A DNA stretch of 64,000 nt, from contig JANXBU010000001.1 in assembly GCA_025060505.1 (NCBI GenBank), forward strand, positions 288,418-352,417. Reading direction: 5' to 3'. Made by a program: the position numbers and the translations under genes. This document shows positions 17,248 through 27,190 of the stretch, one piece after another (the stretch's first letter is position 1; each line of letters opens with the position of its first letter). Under the pieces are notes generated by a model that did not search any database, was not told where the DNA came from, and worked only from the letters and a program-made list of their open reading frames with translations. Source of the stretch: Candidatus Calescibacterium sp. (GTDB lineage: Bacteria; Calescibacteriota; Calescibacteriia; Calescibacteriales; Calescibacteriaceae).

Positions 17248-18711
17248 ATGGAAGCTTTAAAAGAAATTCCTTTATATATAACATTTGATGATATTCTTAT
17301 CTTACCAAATTATTCAGAAATCCTACCTAGCGAGGTAAATCTTGAAACGAGGTTGACAAGAAATATAAAGCTCAATATTCCAATAATATCAGCAGCGATG
17401 GATACTGTAACAGAGAATGAGATGGCCATAGAGATATCAAAAGCAGGAGGGATTGGAATAATACACAGGAATCTTACATCGGATGAACAAGCAAAAGAGG
17501 TTGAGAAAGTTAAAAAATATCATTCGTGGATAATTACAAATCCGCTTTATGTTGAGGAGAACACAACAGTTGGTGAGGCTTTGAAGATAATGAGGCAACA
17601 GAATATATCAGGTCTTCCTGTTGTAAAGAACGGTTTCCTTGTGGGAATAGTTACTTCAAGAGATCTGAGATTTGAGAATGATACAGGCAAGAAAGTAAAA
17701 GAAGTTATGACTCCAAAAGAGAAGTTAATAGTTCTGAAAGAAGGTAATGTATCCCAGGAAGAGGCAAAAAGAAAAATGCATCAGTATAAAATAGAAAAAC
17801 TTCCCGTTGTAGATGACGAATTTAGACTGAAAGGTCTTATCACTCTCAAAGACATAAGAAAAGATGAGGAGAATCCTATGGCTCTGAAAGATTCTCAGGG
17901 AAGATTAATTGTTGGAGCTGCTGTTGGGGTTGGAGAAAAAGAAATAGAAAGAGTTGAGAAACTTATAGAAGCTGGAGTTGATGTTATTGTTGTAGATTCT
18001 GCTCACGGACACTCCAAAGGTGTTATAGATATGGTAAAGAAGATAAAGGAAAAATTTGATATAGATGTTATAGGAGGAAATGTTGCAACTGCCGATGGAG
18101 CAAGAGCGATGGTTGAAGCAGGGGCAGATGCAATAAAGGTTGGAGTTGGAGCCGGTTCAATATGTACTACAAGAATTGTTACAGGTGTAGGAGTTCCTCA
18201 GGTAAGTGCTGTTATGGAGTGTTACTCTGTTGCAAAAAAATACAGTATACCAATAATATCTGATGGAGGAATTAGGTATCCAGGAGATATTGCAAAAGCT
18301 CTTTCTGTTGGTGCCGATTCTGTTATGCTTGGAAATATGCTCGCAGGAACAGATGAAGCTCCCGGAGAAAAAGTTATAAGAGATGGCAGACCATATAAAA
18401 TATACAGAGGAATGGGCTCTGAAGATGCCATAAAGGAAGGTGTCCTCAAAGGTGTCAGATCAAGATACCTTGGTGGGAACGATATTCTACCTGAAGGTGT
18501 TGTTGGAGCCGTGCCTTACAAAGGTTCTGTAAGATACATAATATCAAACATCGTAAAAGCTATAAAAGCAAGCTTCGGATATGTTGGAGCAAAGGATATC
18601 AATGAATTCAAGAAAAAAGCAAAAATAATAAAGATAACAGAAGCTGGATATAAAGAATCACACGTCCACGATATTCAGATAATAAAAGATACATCAACAA
18701 CAATATATTGA
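17248..18711 (+). CDS. guaB: IMP dehydrogenase
   Basis: This enzyme oxidises IMP to XMP with NAD+, the committed step of guanine nucleotide synthesis. The TIM barrel is interrupted by two CBS domains (about residues 95-205), which bind adenine or guanine nucleotides and regulate the enzyme. Catalytic Cys306 lies in GAGSICTTR; the flap motif [13 protein letters not shown] is present. Length (487) is normal. The TIM-barrel gene and AGPS-like gene follow at 24 bases and with a 4-base overlap, so the three probably form one transcript. Confidence 0.97.
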   Translation: MEALKEIPLYITFDDILILPNYSEILPSEVNLETRLTRNIKLNIPIISAAMDTVTENEMAIEISKAGGIGIIHRNLTSDEQAKEVEKVKKYHSWIITNPLYVEENTTVGEALKIMRQQNISGLPVVKNGFLVGIVTSRDLRFENDTGKKVKEVMTPKEKLIVLKEGNVSQEEAKRKMHQYKIEKLPVVDDEFRLKGLITLKDIRKDEENPMALKDSQGRLIVGAAVGVGEKEIERVEKLIEAGVDVIVVDSAHGHSKGVIDMVKKIKEKFDIDVIGGNVATADGARAMVEAGADAIKVGVGAGSICTTRIVTGVGVPQVSAVMECYSVAKKYSIPIISDGGIRYPGDIAKALSVGADSVMLGNMLAGTDEAPGEKVIRDGRPYKIYRGMGSEDAIKEGVLKGVRSRYLGGNDILPEGVVGAVPYKGSVRYIISNIVKAIKASFGYVGAKDINEFKKKAKIIKITEAGYKESHVHDIQIIKDTSTTIY

Positions 18712-18735
18712 AGCTATATAAAAATTTAAATAAAA

Positions 18736-19530
18736 ATGCAAGCGAGCGTATCATTCCAAATATTCCTGAAAAACCCAATAAACGAGGACATGTTTAGAAT
18801 GATAAGCTCGGCTGGATTCAAGAGATGTGAGCTTTGGTCTATGGGAGAGCATGTAAATTACAGAGATAAAAAATTAAGAGAAAAAATAAAGATGTACTCA
18901 GAAAAATACAATGTCTTGTTAGATACAGCTCATCTTCCATTACATACAAATGATTTCAAAATCTCTCTTGGAGATAAAGAAATTGGAAAAAAATCTCTTG
19001 ATGAACTCCTTTATGCAAGCGAATTTTTAGATACCTTAGATGTAAAAACTTATGTAATTCATGTGAGCGGAGACCTTGAAATATTCTACAAGAATTTTTC
19101 AAAACTATACTATAACTCGGAAAAAAATTTCGCCTTTGAAAATGATCCTATGGGTTTTCCTTTGACCAAAGATATTCCTAAAATTCTTGAAGACCTAAAA
19201 AGAGAACTTAGGGATTCAGAAAAAAGACTTGGAGCCTGTCTTGATATTGGCCACGCGAATATATGGGAAAAACCTCCGGAAAAAACTGTAATTGAACTTG
19301 GAAAGTCCATAATAGCAACCCACATTTCAGATAATGATGGAAAATATGACCTGCATGTCCCTCCCGGAGAAGGAAACATCAACTGGGATGAAGTTTTGAA
19401 AGCCTTCAAAACAATAGAGTACAAACATAACTTTACATTTGAAATATCCCCATCTTTTGAATATGAGCAGATACCCAAAGTATTGGAAAGATTAAAAAAT
19501 TTCTGTGAGCAAAATAATATCTTGATATGA
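18736..19530 (+). CDS. Xylose-isomerase-like TIM-barrel protein
   Basis: The 264-residue protein fits the sugar phosphate isomerase/epimerase (AP endonuclease 2-like) fold. Candidate metal-site residues appear in order: DTAHLPLH, YVIHVSGD, FAFENDP, CLDIGHANIW, ATHISDNDGKYDLHVPPGEGNIN and FEISPS. The HISDNDG...H.PPGEG segment is typical of that superfamily. The substrate is unknown. Its stop codon overlaps the start of the AGPS-like oxidase (ATGA), so the two are translationally coupled and likely work in one pathway. Confidence 0.8.
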   Translation: MQASVSFQIFLKNPINEDMFRMISSAGFKRCELWSMGEHVNYRDKKLREKIKMYSEKYNVLLDTAHLPLHTNDFKISLGDKEIGKKSLDELLYASEFLDTLDVKTYVIHVSGDLEIFYKNFSKLYYNSEKNFAFENDPMGFPLTKDIPKILEDLKRELRDSEKRLGACLDIGHANIWEKPPEKTVIELGKSIIATHISDNDGKYDLHVPPGEGNINWDEVLKAFKTIEYKHNFTFEISPSFEYEQIPKVLERLKNFCEQNNILI

Positions 19531-21089
19531 TTCTGAAATGGAATGGTTGGGGATATGAAGGAGAAGGAATCTCTCCTGAAAGAGTCAAGAAGATGATGGA
19601 TATTCTCTCTGGTTTTCTTGGTATATCCGAAAAAGATTATTTTGAACCCGTGAATTTAAATTACTTCAAACTTCCTGAGCCGAAAATCAATCTTGAAAAT
19701 CTGAATCTAAATTTCTCAACCGAAAGATATGAAAGAGTTCTTCATTCTTCTGGGAGGAGTTATAAAAATCTTGTGAGATTGAAAAGAGGAAACATCAAAA
19801 CTTTTCCGGATGCGGTAGTTTATCCGAGATCAAAAGAAGATATTATTCGTTTGCTTGAGTTCTGCGATATAAATAACATAGCTTGTATTCCTTTTGGGGG
19901 TGGAACCAGTGTAGTTGGCGGTGTTGATACATACGAAATAGAAAAACCTGTAATAACTATTGATATGAAAAAGATGGCAGATGTAGTTTCCGCTGATATG
20001 AAATCTAAAACGGCAAGGGTTATGGCAGGAATAAGGGGACCAGAACTTGAAGATAAACTTCGGAGATTTGGGCTCGCATCAAGGCATTACCCTCAATCAT
20101 TTTATTTTTCTACCCTTGGAGGCTGGATAGCAGCAAGGTCAGCAGGTCATTTCTCATCAAGATATGGGAAGATAGAAGATATGGTTCAGAGTATTGAGGT
20201 GATAACTCCAAAAGGTATAATAAGTAATCATGATTTTCCATCCACAGCTTGTGGTCCAGATATACCGAGAATATTTACAGGTTCTGAGGGAATATTTGGA
20301 ATAATAACAGAAGCGACTATAATCTGTCATCTTCCACCGGAAAAGAAGCTCTCAACATCTTTTGTTTTTCCGAGTTTTGAGCAAGCAGCTGAATGCTCAA
20401 GATACATAGTCCAGAAAGGAATATTTCCGCCACTGATGAGAATACTTGATGAAAGAGAATATATGCTTTCTTCAATTTTGTCTGGAGGAAAAATAGATAG
20501 CGGAAGCTTGTTCATAGTTGGCTTTGAAGCGGATCAGGAAAACCAAGATGTTGTTGAGTCTGAATTTCAATTTGTAAGAAAGATTTGTGAAAGATTCGGA
20601 GGAAAGGATGAAGGAAAGAAAAAATTTGAAGACTGGAAAAAGGAGTATTTTGAACAACCGTATCTCAGAGATGTTCTTATGGACTTCTGTGTAATTGTGG
20701 ATACACTTGAGACTGCAACAAGTTGGTCTAACCTTATGAATCTTTATACAAAAGTCAAAGAAAGTATGGAAAAAGCTATTTTTTCAGAGAGCATAGGAGG
20801 AGTTTCTTGCAGGATAACCCATATTTATGAGTCCGGAGCGTCTTTGTATTTTACATTCTTTGCGAAGGGAAAACATGGATACGAAGAGGAGTTCTGGTGG
20901 AAAATAAAGAAAGCAGCTTCTGATGCTATATCTGAGAATGGCGGAACAATCTCACATCACCACGGGGTTGGACGCGACCATAAGATATGGGCTAAAAAAG
21001 AACTAAAAGAGTCTCTTACACTAATAAAATCTATCAAAAATTCTCTTGATCCAAAGAACATAATGAATCCCGGAAATTTAGTGGATTAA
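19527..21089 (+). CDS. FAD-linked oxidase, alkyldihydroxyacetonephosphate-synthase-like
   Basis: The 520-residue flavoprotein has an FAD-binding PCMH domain with PFGGGTSVVGG near 121-131, preceded by HSSGRSYKNLVRLKRG and FPDAVVYP. The C-terminal HHHGVGRDHKIWAKKEL (about 476-492) corresponds to the catalytic HHHG loop of alkyl-DHAP synthase (AGPS). AGPS exchanges an acyl for an alkyl chain on DHAP, making ether lipids. Related bacterial proteins also act as glycolate or D-lactate dehydrogenases, so the ether-lipid role is inference. The 4-base overlap with the TIM-barrel gene indicates coupling. Confidence 0.8.
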   Translation: MILKWNGWGYEGEGISPERVKKMMDILSGFLGISEKDYFEPVNLNYFKLPEPKINLENLNLNFSTERYERVLHSSGRSYKNLVRLKRGNIKTFPDAVVYPRSKEDIIRLLEFCDINNIACIPFGGGTSVVGGVDTYEIEKPVITIDMKKMADVVSADMKSKTARVMAGIRGPELEDKLRRFGLASRHYPQSFYFSTLGGWIAARSAGHFSSRYGKIEDMVQSIEVITPKGIISNHDFPSTACGPDIPRIFTGSEGIFGIITEATIICHLPPEKKLSTSFVFPSFEQAAECSRYIVQKGIFPPLMRILDEREYMLSSILSGGKIDSGSLFIVGFEADQENQDVVESEFQFVRKICERFGGKDEGKKKFEDWKKEYFEQPYLRDVLMDFCVIVDTLETATSWSNLMNLYTKVKESMEKAIFSESIGGVSCRITHIYESGASLYFTFFAKGKHGYEEEFWWKIKKAASDAISENGGTISHHHGVGRDHKIWAKKELKESLTLIKSIKNSLDPKNIMNPGNLVD

Positions 21090-21248
21090 GAATGATTGAG
21101 GATCTAATTTAATGTGCAACCTATTCAAAAACACAAGCAGCAGATACTGGGAGATCATCAGATACTGTGAGATAAAGCCTATATAATAATTTTTTCTGTA
21201 ATTCACTTTCTTGTAAAATTCATCTGGTGCTACCTTTTTTTCGATTAC

Positions 21249-22492
21249 TTGACACTTGAGGATGCAGCCAGATCATTTACTTATATTCATTCTTTTCTAT
21301 ACTCAAAAGACATATACATATATCAACTAGACGTAAGTTATCACGGAGCTCTATTACCTTCAATTTTGTATTATCCTTTTCTGATAGTATTTGGCTTTGA
21401 CGTAATGTCTTTCAGAATTGCCAATTCTTTTTTCTCTTCTTTTACTCTCTTCATTCTTATGATCCTCCTCAAAGACACGAAAAAAAAGTTATCTTGTTTT
21501 TACTTTTTACTTTTCCTCCTCTTTTCTTCCAGAGAAATACCATGCTAATTGGGAACTATGCATTCATACCTCTATTTACTATCTTGGTTATGGAGACAAG
21601 AGGTTTTTTAATGGGATTGTTTCTGGGGCTTTCAATACAAAATCATTTCCTATCTATATTTCTTGCAATTTTCTCAAGGCAACAAAAATTTGGAAGCTTT
21701 ATCTTGGGACTTTTCTTCGGATCTATTCCAATGCTGATATTCAATCTGTTTAATTTTGTAAAATATGGTAGCATTCCCACAATAGAAGACTTGATGGTAA
21801 GACCAAAACTTACACCACCCAAAATATTTCCAGAAATTCTAAGATATGATATTCTGTTCGTCCCATTTTTAATCATCTTTCTCGCACAGGTAATAGCTAG
21901 CAAGAACATAAAAATAATATTCTCTGTGATTTTGCTTCTATTCATGCAAGAAGAGAGATATTTCATGTATGTTTGGAGTATACTTATATGGACAGTATCA
22001 AAAAATTTTTCAAATTCAAAGATCGGGAGACTTCCTCTACTCTCTATGTTTTACTTTGCTTCGAATGTCCCATCACCAAACATTGATTTAAGCTATACAA
22101 TGTATCCTTATGGAAAAAGACATTTCTTCAGAGAAAATGATATTATTGAAAAGAATATATCGTGTGTTGAGAATTTCATAAGGAATACGGATATAATAGC
22201 AGGAGACATAGTTTCTACTAACTTTATAAAATTCTTTTATCCTTGGAAAAACATTTACTACTATATAGGATTCAGCTATGTTATTCCCATTGAGTTCAAA
22301 CAAGATACAAAAAGCGTGGTTATCTTCAAATCCTCGGAATTCAGAGATATTCCCTGGGAAAGAATGTATGTTCTCCATTCAAGAAACAAAAATAAGCTCA
22401 AACAGATGCATAAATTAGTATATGGGAAGATCAAGTTCAGAGAAACTGGGTTAAAGAGTATATTCAAGGGTATATTTACTTCTTCTGGTTAG
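21249..22492 (+). pseudogene. Polytopic membrane protein (glycosyltransferase-like) with -1 frame break at A AAA AAG
   Basis: Two overlapping frames (to 21548 and from 21494) join into one membrane protein. The first gives TLEDAARSFTYIHSFLY and several hydrophobic helices; the second continues with more helices and a soluble tail. The layout resembles dolichol-phosphate-mannose-type glycosyltransferases, a weak assignment. The frames exchange at an A8 run (21480-21487) followed by G. In the first frame the heptamer reads A AAA AAG (21482-21488), the dnaX-type slippery site; a -1 slip continues in the second frame as KKVILFLLF. The first frame is also open and hydrophobic back to 21171 but has no ATG, GTG or TTG there. 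Alternatives: decay, or a homopolymer sequencing error. Confidence 0.55.
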
Positions 22493-22685
22493 AGATATTC
22501 TGTCTAGATTATGCCAATAATTGTTATAGCATCAATTGGTTCTATTTACATCAGTTTACATCATATGTTTAAAACTTTCTGATTTGATTTAGGATATTTA
22601 TTCTCAGAAATGTGATACTTTTATAAGTCATTTTTGTCATAAGAGAACTCAGATAAAATTTTTTAGCAAAGCATTTAAGTGGCTT

Positions 22686-23177
22686 TTATTCTCTATAAAC
22701 ATTCAAAATTTTTCTTATTATTTCTGATGTAGATATTCCTTGCACAAGTTTTACTCTTATGATCTTTCCACCTCTTTTTTTTACAATATCGGCTCCAACA
22801 ATTGAACTCTCTTCCCAATCTTCTCCCTTTACAAGAACATCTGGCTGTATTTGAGAGATCAGGCTATATGGAGTATCTTCCGAAAATGGCACAACATAGT
22901 CGACAGCTTCGCAAGCTGCAACTACAACTTGCCTCATTTCCAATGGTATAATAGGTCTTCTGATTCCTTTGAGCCTTCTGACGGACTGATCTGTATTGAT
23001 ACCTACAAATAGAAAATCCGCGTTCTTTTTTGCCTCCAGAAATGTTTTCACATGTCCAGCATGCAATATATCAAAACACCCGTTAGTGAAAGCTATTTTT
23101 TTCCCCTCACTTCTTATTTTCTCAGAGATGATATAAGCTTTTTCAGGATCAACAATTTTGTCTTGCGGATCTCTCAT
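22686..23177 (-). CDS. rfaE2: D-glycero-beta-D-manno-heptose 1-phosphate adenylyltransferase (RfaE domain II)
   Basis: This cytidylyltransferase-fold enzyme activates heptose-1-phosphate with ATP to make ADP-heptose for the LPS inner core. It has the N-terminal TNGCFDILHAGHV with the His39-x2-His42 nucleotide motif, and VLVKGEDWEESSIVGAD and the C-terminal GISTSEIIRKI. At 163 residues it matches the free-standing second domain of HldE; no kinase domain is attached. Its start overlaps the stop of the methyl-accepting protein gene by four bases, an unexpected partner. It implies an LPS-bearing outer membrane. Confidence 0.9.
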   Translation of the reverse strand: MRDPQDKIVDPEKAYIISEKIRSEGKKIAFTNGCFDILHAGHVKTFLEAKKNADFLFVGINTDQSVRRLKGIRRPIIPLEMRQVVVAACEAVDYVVPFSEDTPYSLISQIQPDVLVKGEDWEESSIVGADIVKKRGGKIIRVKLVQGISTSEIIRKILNVYRE

Positions 23178-25288
23178 GTTTTGTAGTGTTTTGTAATTCT
23201 TTCAAGTCTGGTTCCGAGCTCTGAAACAAGCTTCACCTTTGATAGAGAAAAAGTAACTATCTTGTTTATTTCATATATTATATTTCCAAGATCCCTTGTT
23301 TTGTTCTTAATATCTTCTATCTCAGAAAATTGAGATCTCGATTCATCTTTTATTCTGACCAGCTCACTTGTCAGTTTTGCTACTGTTGGTCCGGTCTTAT
23401 TTATCTTATCTGACGTTATGTTTAGTTCCTCAGATATTCTAACAAGTACATTGTTCATTTCTCTTAATATTGGATCAGCATGATCTGAATTTCTTTTTGC
23501 TAAATCAAAAACCCGTATAACCCTTTGAGATAAATCTTGAATTCCAAATATCTTTGTATCTATACCAGCAAGGTTCTGAACAGATTTTTCCAAACTCGCT
23601 ATAGAAGATGAGAACTTTGTCCTTACCTCTTCTACGATATTTTTGGATTTGTTTATTCCTGATGATATATTCTCTTTAGTATTTGATACATCTGTTATAT
23701 TTTCCTCTATGTTAGTTTCAGAAATTCTGACAGCAGAGCTTATTTTTTGGTTTATGTTTTTCAGCTTATCCTTTATCTTTTTGATTTTATTTTCAGTGTC
23801 TTGCGAAAGTTTCTTTATTTCCTCTGCAACAACTCCAAACTCTTTTCCCCTTTGTCCTTTTTCGTGGGAGGCTATTATTGATGCGTTTATAGCGAGCATA
23901 TTTGTATCATCTGTAAAATCAAGAAGTTCAAAAACTACCCCCATTATCTCTTCTATTTCTTTCTGAGCAGAGGAAAGAAGATCTGATAGATCGTTCTTTA
24001 TCTTCCTTATATTTATTATACATGAGCTTATGTTATCAGATTCTGAAACAATCTGATATACACCTTCTCCCAGAACATCTAACAGAGCATAGATCTCTCG
24101 AGAGTTCTCTAATGTTTCTGAAATTATACGTTTTAGAGTTTCAATAGATTTTGAAAATTCATCTATTTGTGAGACAAGTATATCAATATGTCCGAGTTCT
24201 TCTGTACCCCTTTTTATATCGAGTATATCAGATATGACTTCATCTGATTTTTGAGGTAAATATTGGATGGTATCTCTTACATAAGATATAGAATTATCTA
24301 TCTCGCTTATTTTTTGGAAAATAGATTCCATAGTTTCCACAATTGAGTCGATGTTCATTACTGTGTTGAATTCTCTGTTGTGTATTCCATCAACAAGCGC
24401 TTCTATCTCCAATATTTTTGAGTTCTGCTCCGCTGTGTTCAGATTAATCTTTTCCATGGTTTTGTATATATCTTGCGACATATCTGAAAGTTTTTTTGAT
24501 ACAATTTTTATATTGTGAATCTCATTTTTAAGTATCTCTATCATACGAGAGAAAGATTCTGCTATCTCCTGTATCTCATCCCCTGTTTCAACTTCAACTT
24601 TCTCTCTCAATTCTCCTTCTTTTGATATTTTCTCAGTCCTATCTTTGAGGTGAACTAGAGGTTTTATATTACTTCTGATCAGGTATGCCATAAGGATTGC
24701 GACGAAAATTGTAGCTACTCCTATAGTCAATCCAATAAGAGATATCCTTCTGAAAAAGTCTCTGTAAAAGTTTTGTAATGTTAGGACCAGCGCTGTGTAT
24801 CCCTTTATTGTTTGTTCTCCGACTCCAATACCAAATCCTTCCTTCTCGCTTTTAACTGGATAAAGAAACATTATTATTTCTTCTCCGGTAGCTGTTTTTC
24901 TCTCTATGATCCTTCTGTCTGAAACACCATTTTCAGATACAATACCTGATATAAACCAAGATATATCCTCAGCAATCTTCTGATCCTTTGTTTTGAAGGC
25001 CAAAATCTCTCCCTTTCTGTTAATAGCAGATGCAAATATAACATCTTCATCTCTCATAAAGAGATTTATCGCTTCCGAAAGTAGAAATTTTTCCTCGGCC
25101 ATGATTCCATAGGATATAGAAGAATGCTTGTTCAGAAAATCGGCAAGTTGAACTCCCTTATCAACAAGCTGCTTTTTGAATATATCACGAAAATTCACAT
25201 AAACAAGACCGCTGAACATAAGTATCACAACAAGTATCGTTCCCACCGTCAAAGATATAAGTTTGAAACTCAAAGAAGCTGTATTCAT
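23174..25288 (-). CDS. Methyl-accepting chemotaxis-like receptor with HAMP domain
   Basis: The 704-residue protein has membrane helices at about 11-31 and 183-204, an extracytoplasmic sensor between them (about 35-180), a HAMP domain (about 205-260) and a long helical signalling domain. The hairpin tip has the conserved MLAINASIIASHEKGQRGKEFGVVAEE pattern near residues 455-490, so it should couple to CheA/CheW. No other chemotaxis or flagellar genes are nearby; it may serve twitching motility or another output. The gene overlaps rfaE2 by four bases. The sensor resembles PAS/Cache-like inputs, unconfirmed. Confidence 0.85.
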   Translation of the reverse strand: MNTASLSFKLISLTVGTILVVILMFSGLVYVNFRDIFKKQLVDKGVQLADFLNKHSSISYGIMAEEKFLLSEAINLFMRDEDVIFASAINRKGEILAFKTKDQKIAEDISWFISGIVSENGVSDRRIIERKTATGEEIIMFLYPVKSEKEGFGIGVGEQTIKGYTALVLTLQNFYRDFFRRISLIGLTIGVATIFVAILMAYLIRSNIKPLVHLKDRTEKISKEGELREKVEVETGDEIQEIAESFSRMIEILKNEIHNIKIVSKKLSDMSQDIYKTMEKINLNTAEQNSKILEIEALVDGIHNREFNTVMNIDSIVETMESIFQKISEIDNSISYVRDTIQYLPQKSDEVISDILDIKRGTEELGHIDILVSQIDEFSKSIETLKRIISETLENSREIYALLDVLGEGVYQIVSESDNISSCIINIRKIKNDLSDLLSSAQKEIEEIMGVVFELLDFTDDTNMLAINASIIASHEKGQRGKEFGVVAEEIKKLSQDTENKIKKIKDKLKNINQKISSAVRISETNIEENITDVSNTKENISSGINKSKNIVEEVRTKFSSSIASLEKSVQNLAGIDTKIFGIQDLSQRVIRVFDLAKRNSDHADPILREMNNVLVRISEELNITSDKINKTGPTVAKLTSELVRIKDESRSQFSEIEDIKNKTRDLGNIIYEINKIVTFSLSKVKLVSELGTRLERITKHYKT

Positions 25289-25372
25289 ACAATTTATTTT
25301 AAAAGTTTTAGCCGAATATTAATAATTTTTGAGAGCTTCTTTTATGATCCGGTAAATTAATGATCCAAGACC

Positions 25373-26245
25373 TTATATAAGAGTTTCTTTAAGTTCTATC
25401 TCAAGCTTAGGATAAATCTCAACGGCTTCCTGTACAAATTCCTCTATATCCTCAGGTTTTATCTTTGTTGTCTTAAATATTTCTTGATCTATTTCATATG
25501 AGAGTGTATCAATACCTGCTCCTATACCTGTTATTTGCGCTATCCTATCACCTACATGCACACAAACACAACTTTTGTAAAGATCACTATTTTTATCTTT
25601 TATTATACCAAGCTTATTGAATTTAGATACAACAAATTTTATATCTTCTGGAACCTTCCACATTTCAAGAATTATAAGCGTAAGCTCTGTGCTTGTAAAA
25701 CCAATGACCTTTTTCTCAACTTTCTGGAAATCTTTTTCATACATAACTTCAGCTTTTATTCTATCAATATACTTTGACATCAGATAATCCATACTTATTT
25801 TTCCGAGGTTCCTCATAACGGCTGCGGTAAAAGATATCTCCTCCACGTTTGGGAAGAAATTCTTACTTACAGACTTTGCAACATAAGCTCCAATAAACGA
25901 TTGCAAGCTTAACTCTCCCCTCTTTATTTTGAAATTTTTTAACTCCACATTATAGACATTTTTTGAGTAGGCAGATAAAAGTATTGATTCAATAGCTTTA
26001 AAACCTAAAAGAGATACAGCATGCTCCAATGAAGATATTCTGCGAGAAAAACCATATATTGGAGAGTTAGCTATTTTCAGAACATCAAGCGATATTATTG
26101 GATCTTTTGCTATCTCATCTGCTACATGTTTTGCAGACACCGCAGGATTTCTTATTTTTTCAAGAGCTTTCAATATAACACTTGATAATGGAGGAACTCT
26201 TTCTATAGCATTCCTTATTTCTTTGTCGGTTATCCTACTATCCAT
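25373..26245 (-). CDS. HDOD-domain signalling protein
   Basis: The 290-residue protein is an HDOD (HD-related output) domain: PPLSSVILKALEKI, DEIAKDPIISLDVLKIANSP, ISSLEHAVSLLGFKAI and VGDRIAQITGIG are in the usual positions. HDOD domains have an HD-like helical fold without phosphohydrolase residues and act as adaptors in two-component, motility and cell-cycle signalling. No catalytic or receiver domain is attached. It lies 84 bases upstream of the methyl-accepting receptor gene on the same strand, so a shared signalling role is plausible. Confidence 0.85.
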   Translation of the reverse strand: MDSRITDKEIRNAIERVPPLSSVILKALEKIRNPAVSAKHVADEIAKDPIISLDVLKIANSPIYGFSRRISSLEHAVSLLGFKAIESILLSAYSKNVYNVELKNFKIKRGELSLQSFIGAYVAKSVSKNFFPNVEEISFTAAVMRNLGKISMDYLMSKYIDRIKAEVMYEKDFQKVEKKVIGFTSTELTLIILEMWKVPEDIKFVVSKFNKLGIIKDKNSDLYKSCVCVHVGDRIAQITGIGAGIDTLSYEIDQEIFKTTKIKPEDIEEFVQEAVEIYPKLEIELKETLI

Positions 26246-26322
26246 AGATTTATAATAATCACATTTTCACAAATTTATTTCCTTTTTTTATCTCCAATTA
26301 TACAATCCTTAAAACAACTATT

Positions 26323-26574
26323 ATGGAAGGAATATCAAAGGATGGAAATAAGATCCAGAATTATATAAGAGATAGGTTATTTGGGAAGTTAAAGTATTTG
26401 ATATATGCATTTGCACTAACACTGGTTATATTTGGAGTTTTTATGTATGCAAGGACAATAGAAGACGAACACATATCTGGAGCCTTCGGTCTTTTTCCAG
26501 TTGCAGTTATTCTTATTATATTTTTCGGTTTGATTTTATTTGAGTTTGTCAGAGAGCAAAAAAATAAAAAATAA
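26323..26574 (+). CDS. Small two-helix membrane protein
   Basis: An 83-residue protein of unknown function. Two hydrophobic segments, about 24-43 (YLIYAFALTLVIFGVFMYA) and 53-75 (AFGLFPVAVILIIFFGLILF), flank a short polar loop; both ends are charged. It is transcribed divergently from the HDOD gene. No ribosome site is obvious, but the hydropathy pattern is coherent, so I think it is real. Confidence 0.55.
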   Translation: MEGISKDGNKIQNYIRDRLFGKLKYLIYAFALTLVIFGVFMYARTIEDEHISGAFGLFPVAVILIIFFGLILFEFVREQKNKK

Positions 26575-26698
26575 TCGCTTAATCAAAATCGCAAAATATC
26601 GTTTTAGTTTCTCCAAAAGAACAGAATGAAGGTTTTGTATGCAGTTTCAAGGTTTATTTCTACAAAAGATTTGAGAATAATTATTGAATCCATATTCG

Positions 26699-27076
26699 CT
26701 ATTCATTTTCAGAACTACTCTCCGTTTCTCCTTCTTCTTTGTTTTGTGTCTGTCCACCGCTTAGCTCTTCACTGATACCTTCTACCGCTTCATCTATATC
26801 TACATCTGAACCTATTTCATCTTGATATTCTTTTAGGGTTTTTCTCATCCAGCTTTTGATACTTTCTGGATTATTTACATCAACACTTCTTAAAGCATCT
26901 TCAACTGTACTTTCTATTCTTTCTTCATCTGATTTCAGACGAGCAAACCTTGATATTATCCTTTGCAATTGATCAGAATCGCATTTTTTACACGTCAATT
27001 TTTCTTCATCCCAAGAATATACCAGAAAGGTGTTTTTATATCCACAGCTTTTACATATATATTCATATATAGGCAT
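26699..27076 (-). CDS. FmdB/CxxC zinc-ribbon family regulator-like protein
   Basis: The 125-residue protein begins MPIYEYICKSCG and carries Cys8-x2-Cys11 and Cys29-x2-Cys32, the FmdB-type zinc ribbon. This family includes a putative regulator of formamidase expression, but most members are uncharacterised. The C-terminal two thirds are acidic and probably disordered (GGQTQNKEEGETESSSENE). A GGGGG-containing ribosome site precedes the ATG. It is divergent from the TetR gene, with a palindrome between them. Confidence 0.8.
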   Translation of the reverse strand: MPIYEYICKSCGYKNTFLVYSWDEEKLTCKKCDSDQLQRIISRFARLKSDEERIESTVEDALRSVDVNNPESIKSWMRKTLKEYQDEIGSDVDIDEAVEGISEELSGGQTQNKEEGETESSSENE

Positions 27077-27135
27077 AGCTTTTTCCCCCTTTATTTGAAC
27101 AGATATTCAAAATCCTGAAAAAACATATTTTAAAC

Positions 27136-27153
27136 ATTTATTTATAAATAAAT
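27136..27153. promoter_or_regulatory. 18-bp perfect palindrome, candidate TetR operator
   Basis: The sequence atttatttataaataaat reads identically on both strands. It lies in the gap between the FmdB-type gene (minus) and the TetR gene (plus), 38 bases before the preferred TetR ATG. TetR repressors usually bind such palindromes in their own divergent promoter. As an all-A/T palindrome in an AT-rich genome it could arise by chance. Confidence 0.4.
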
Positions 27154-27190
27154 ATTGCATATTCAAAAAAATGATTTAAAAGCCGAAAAA

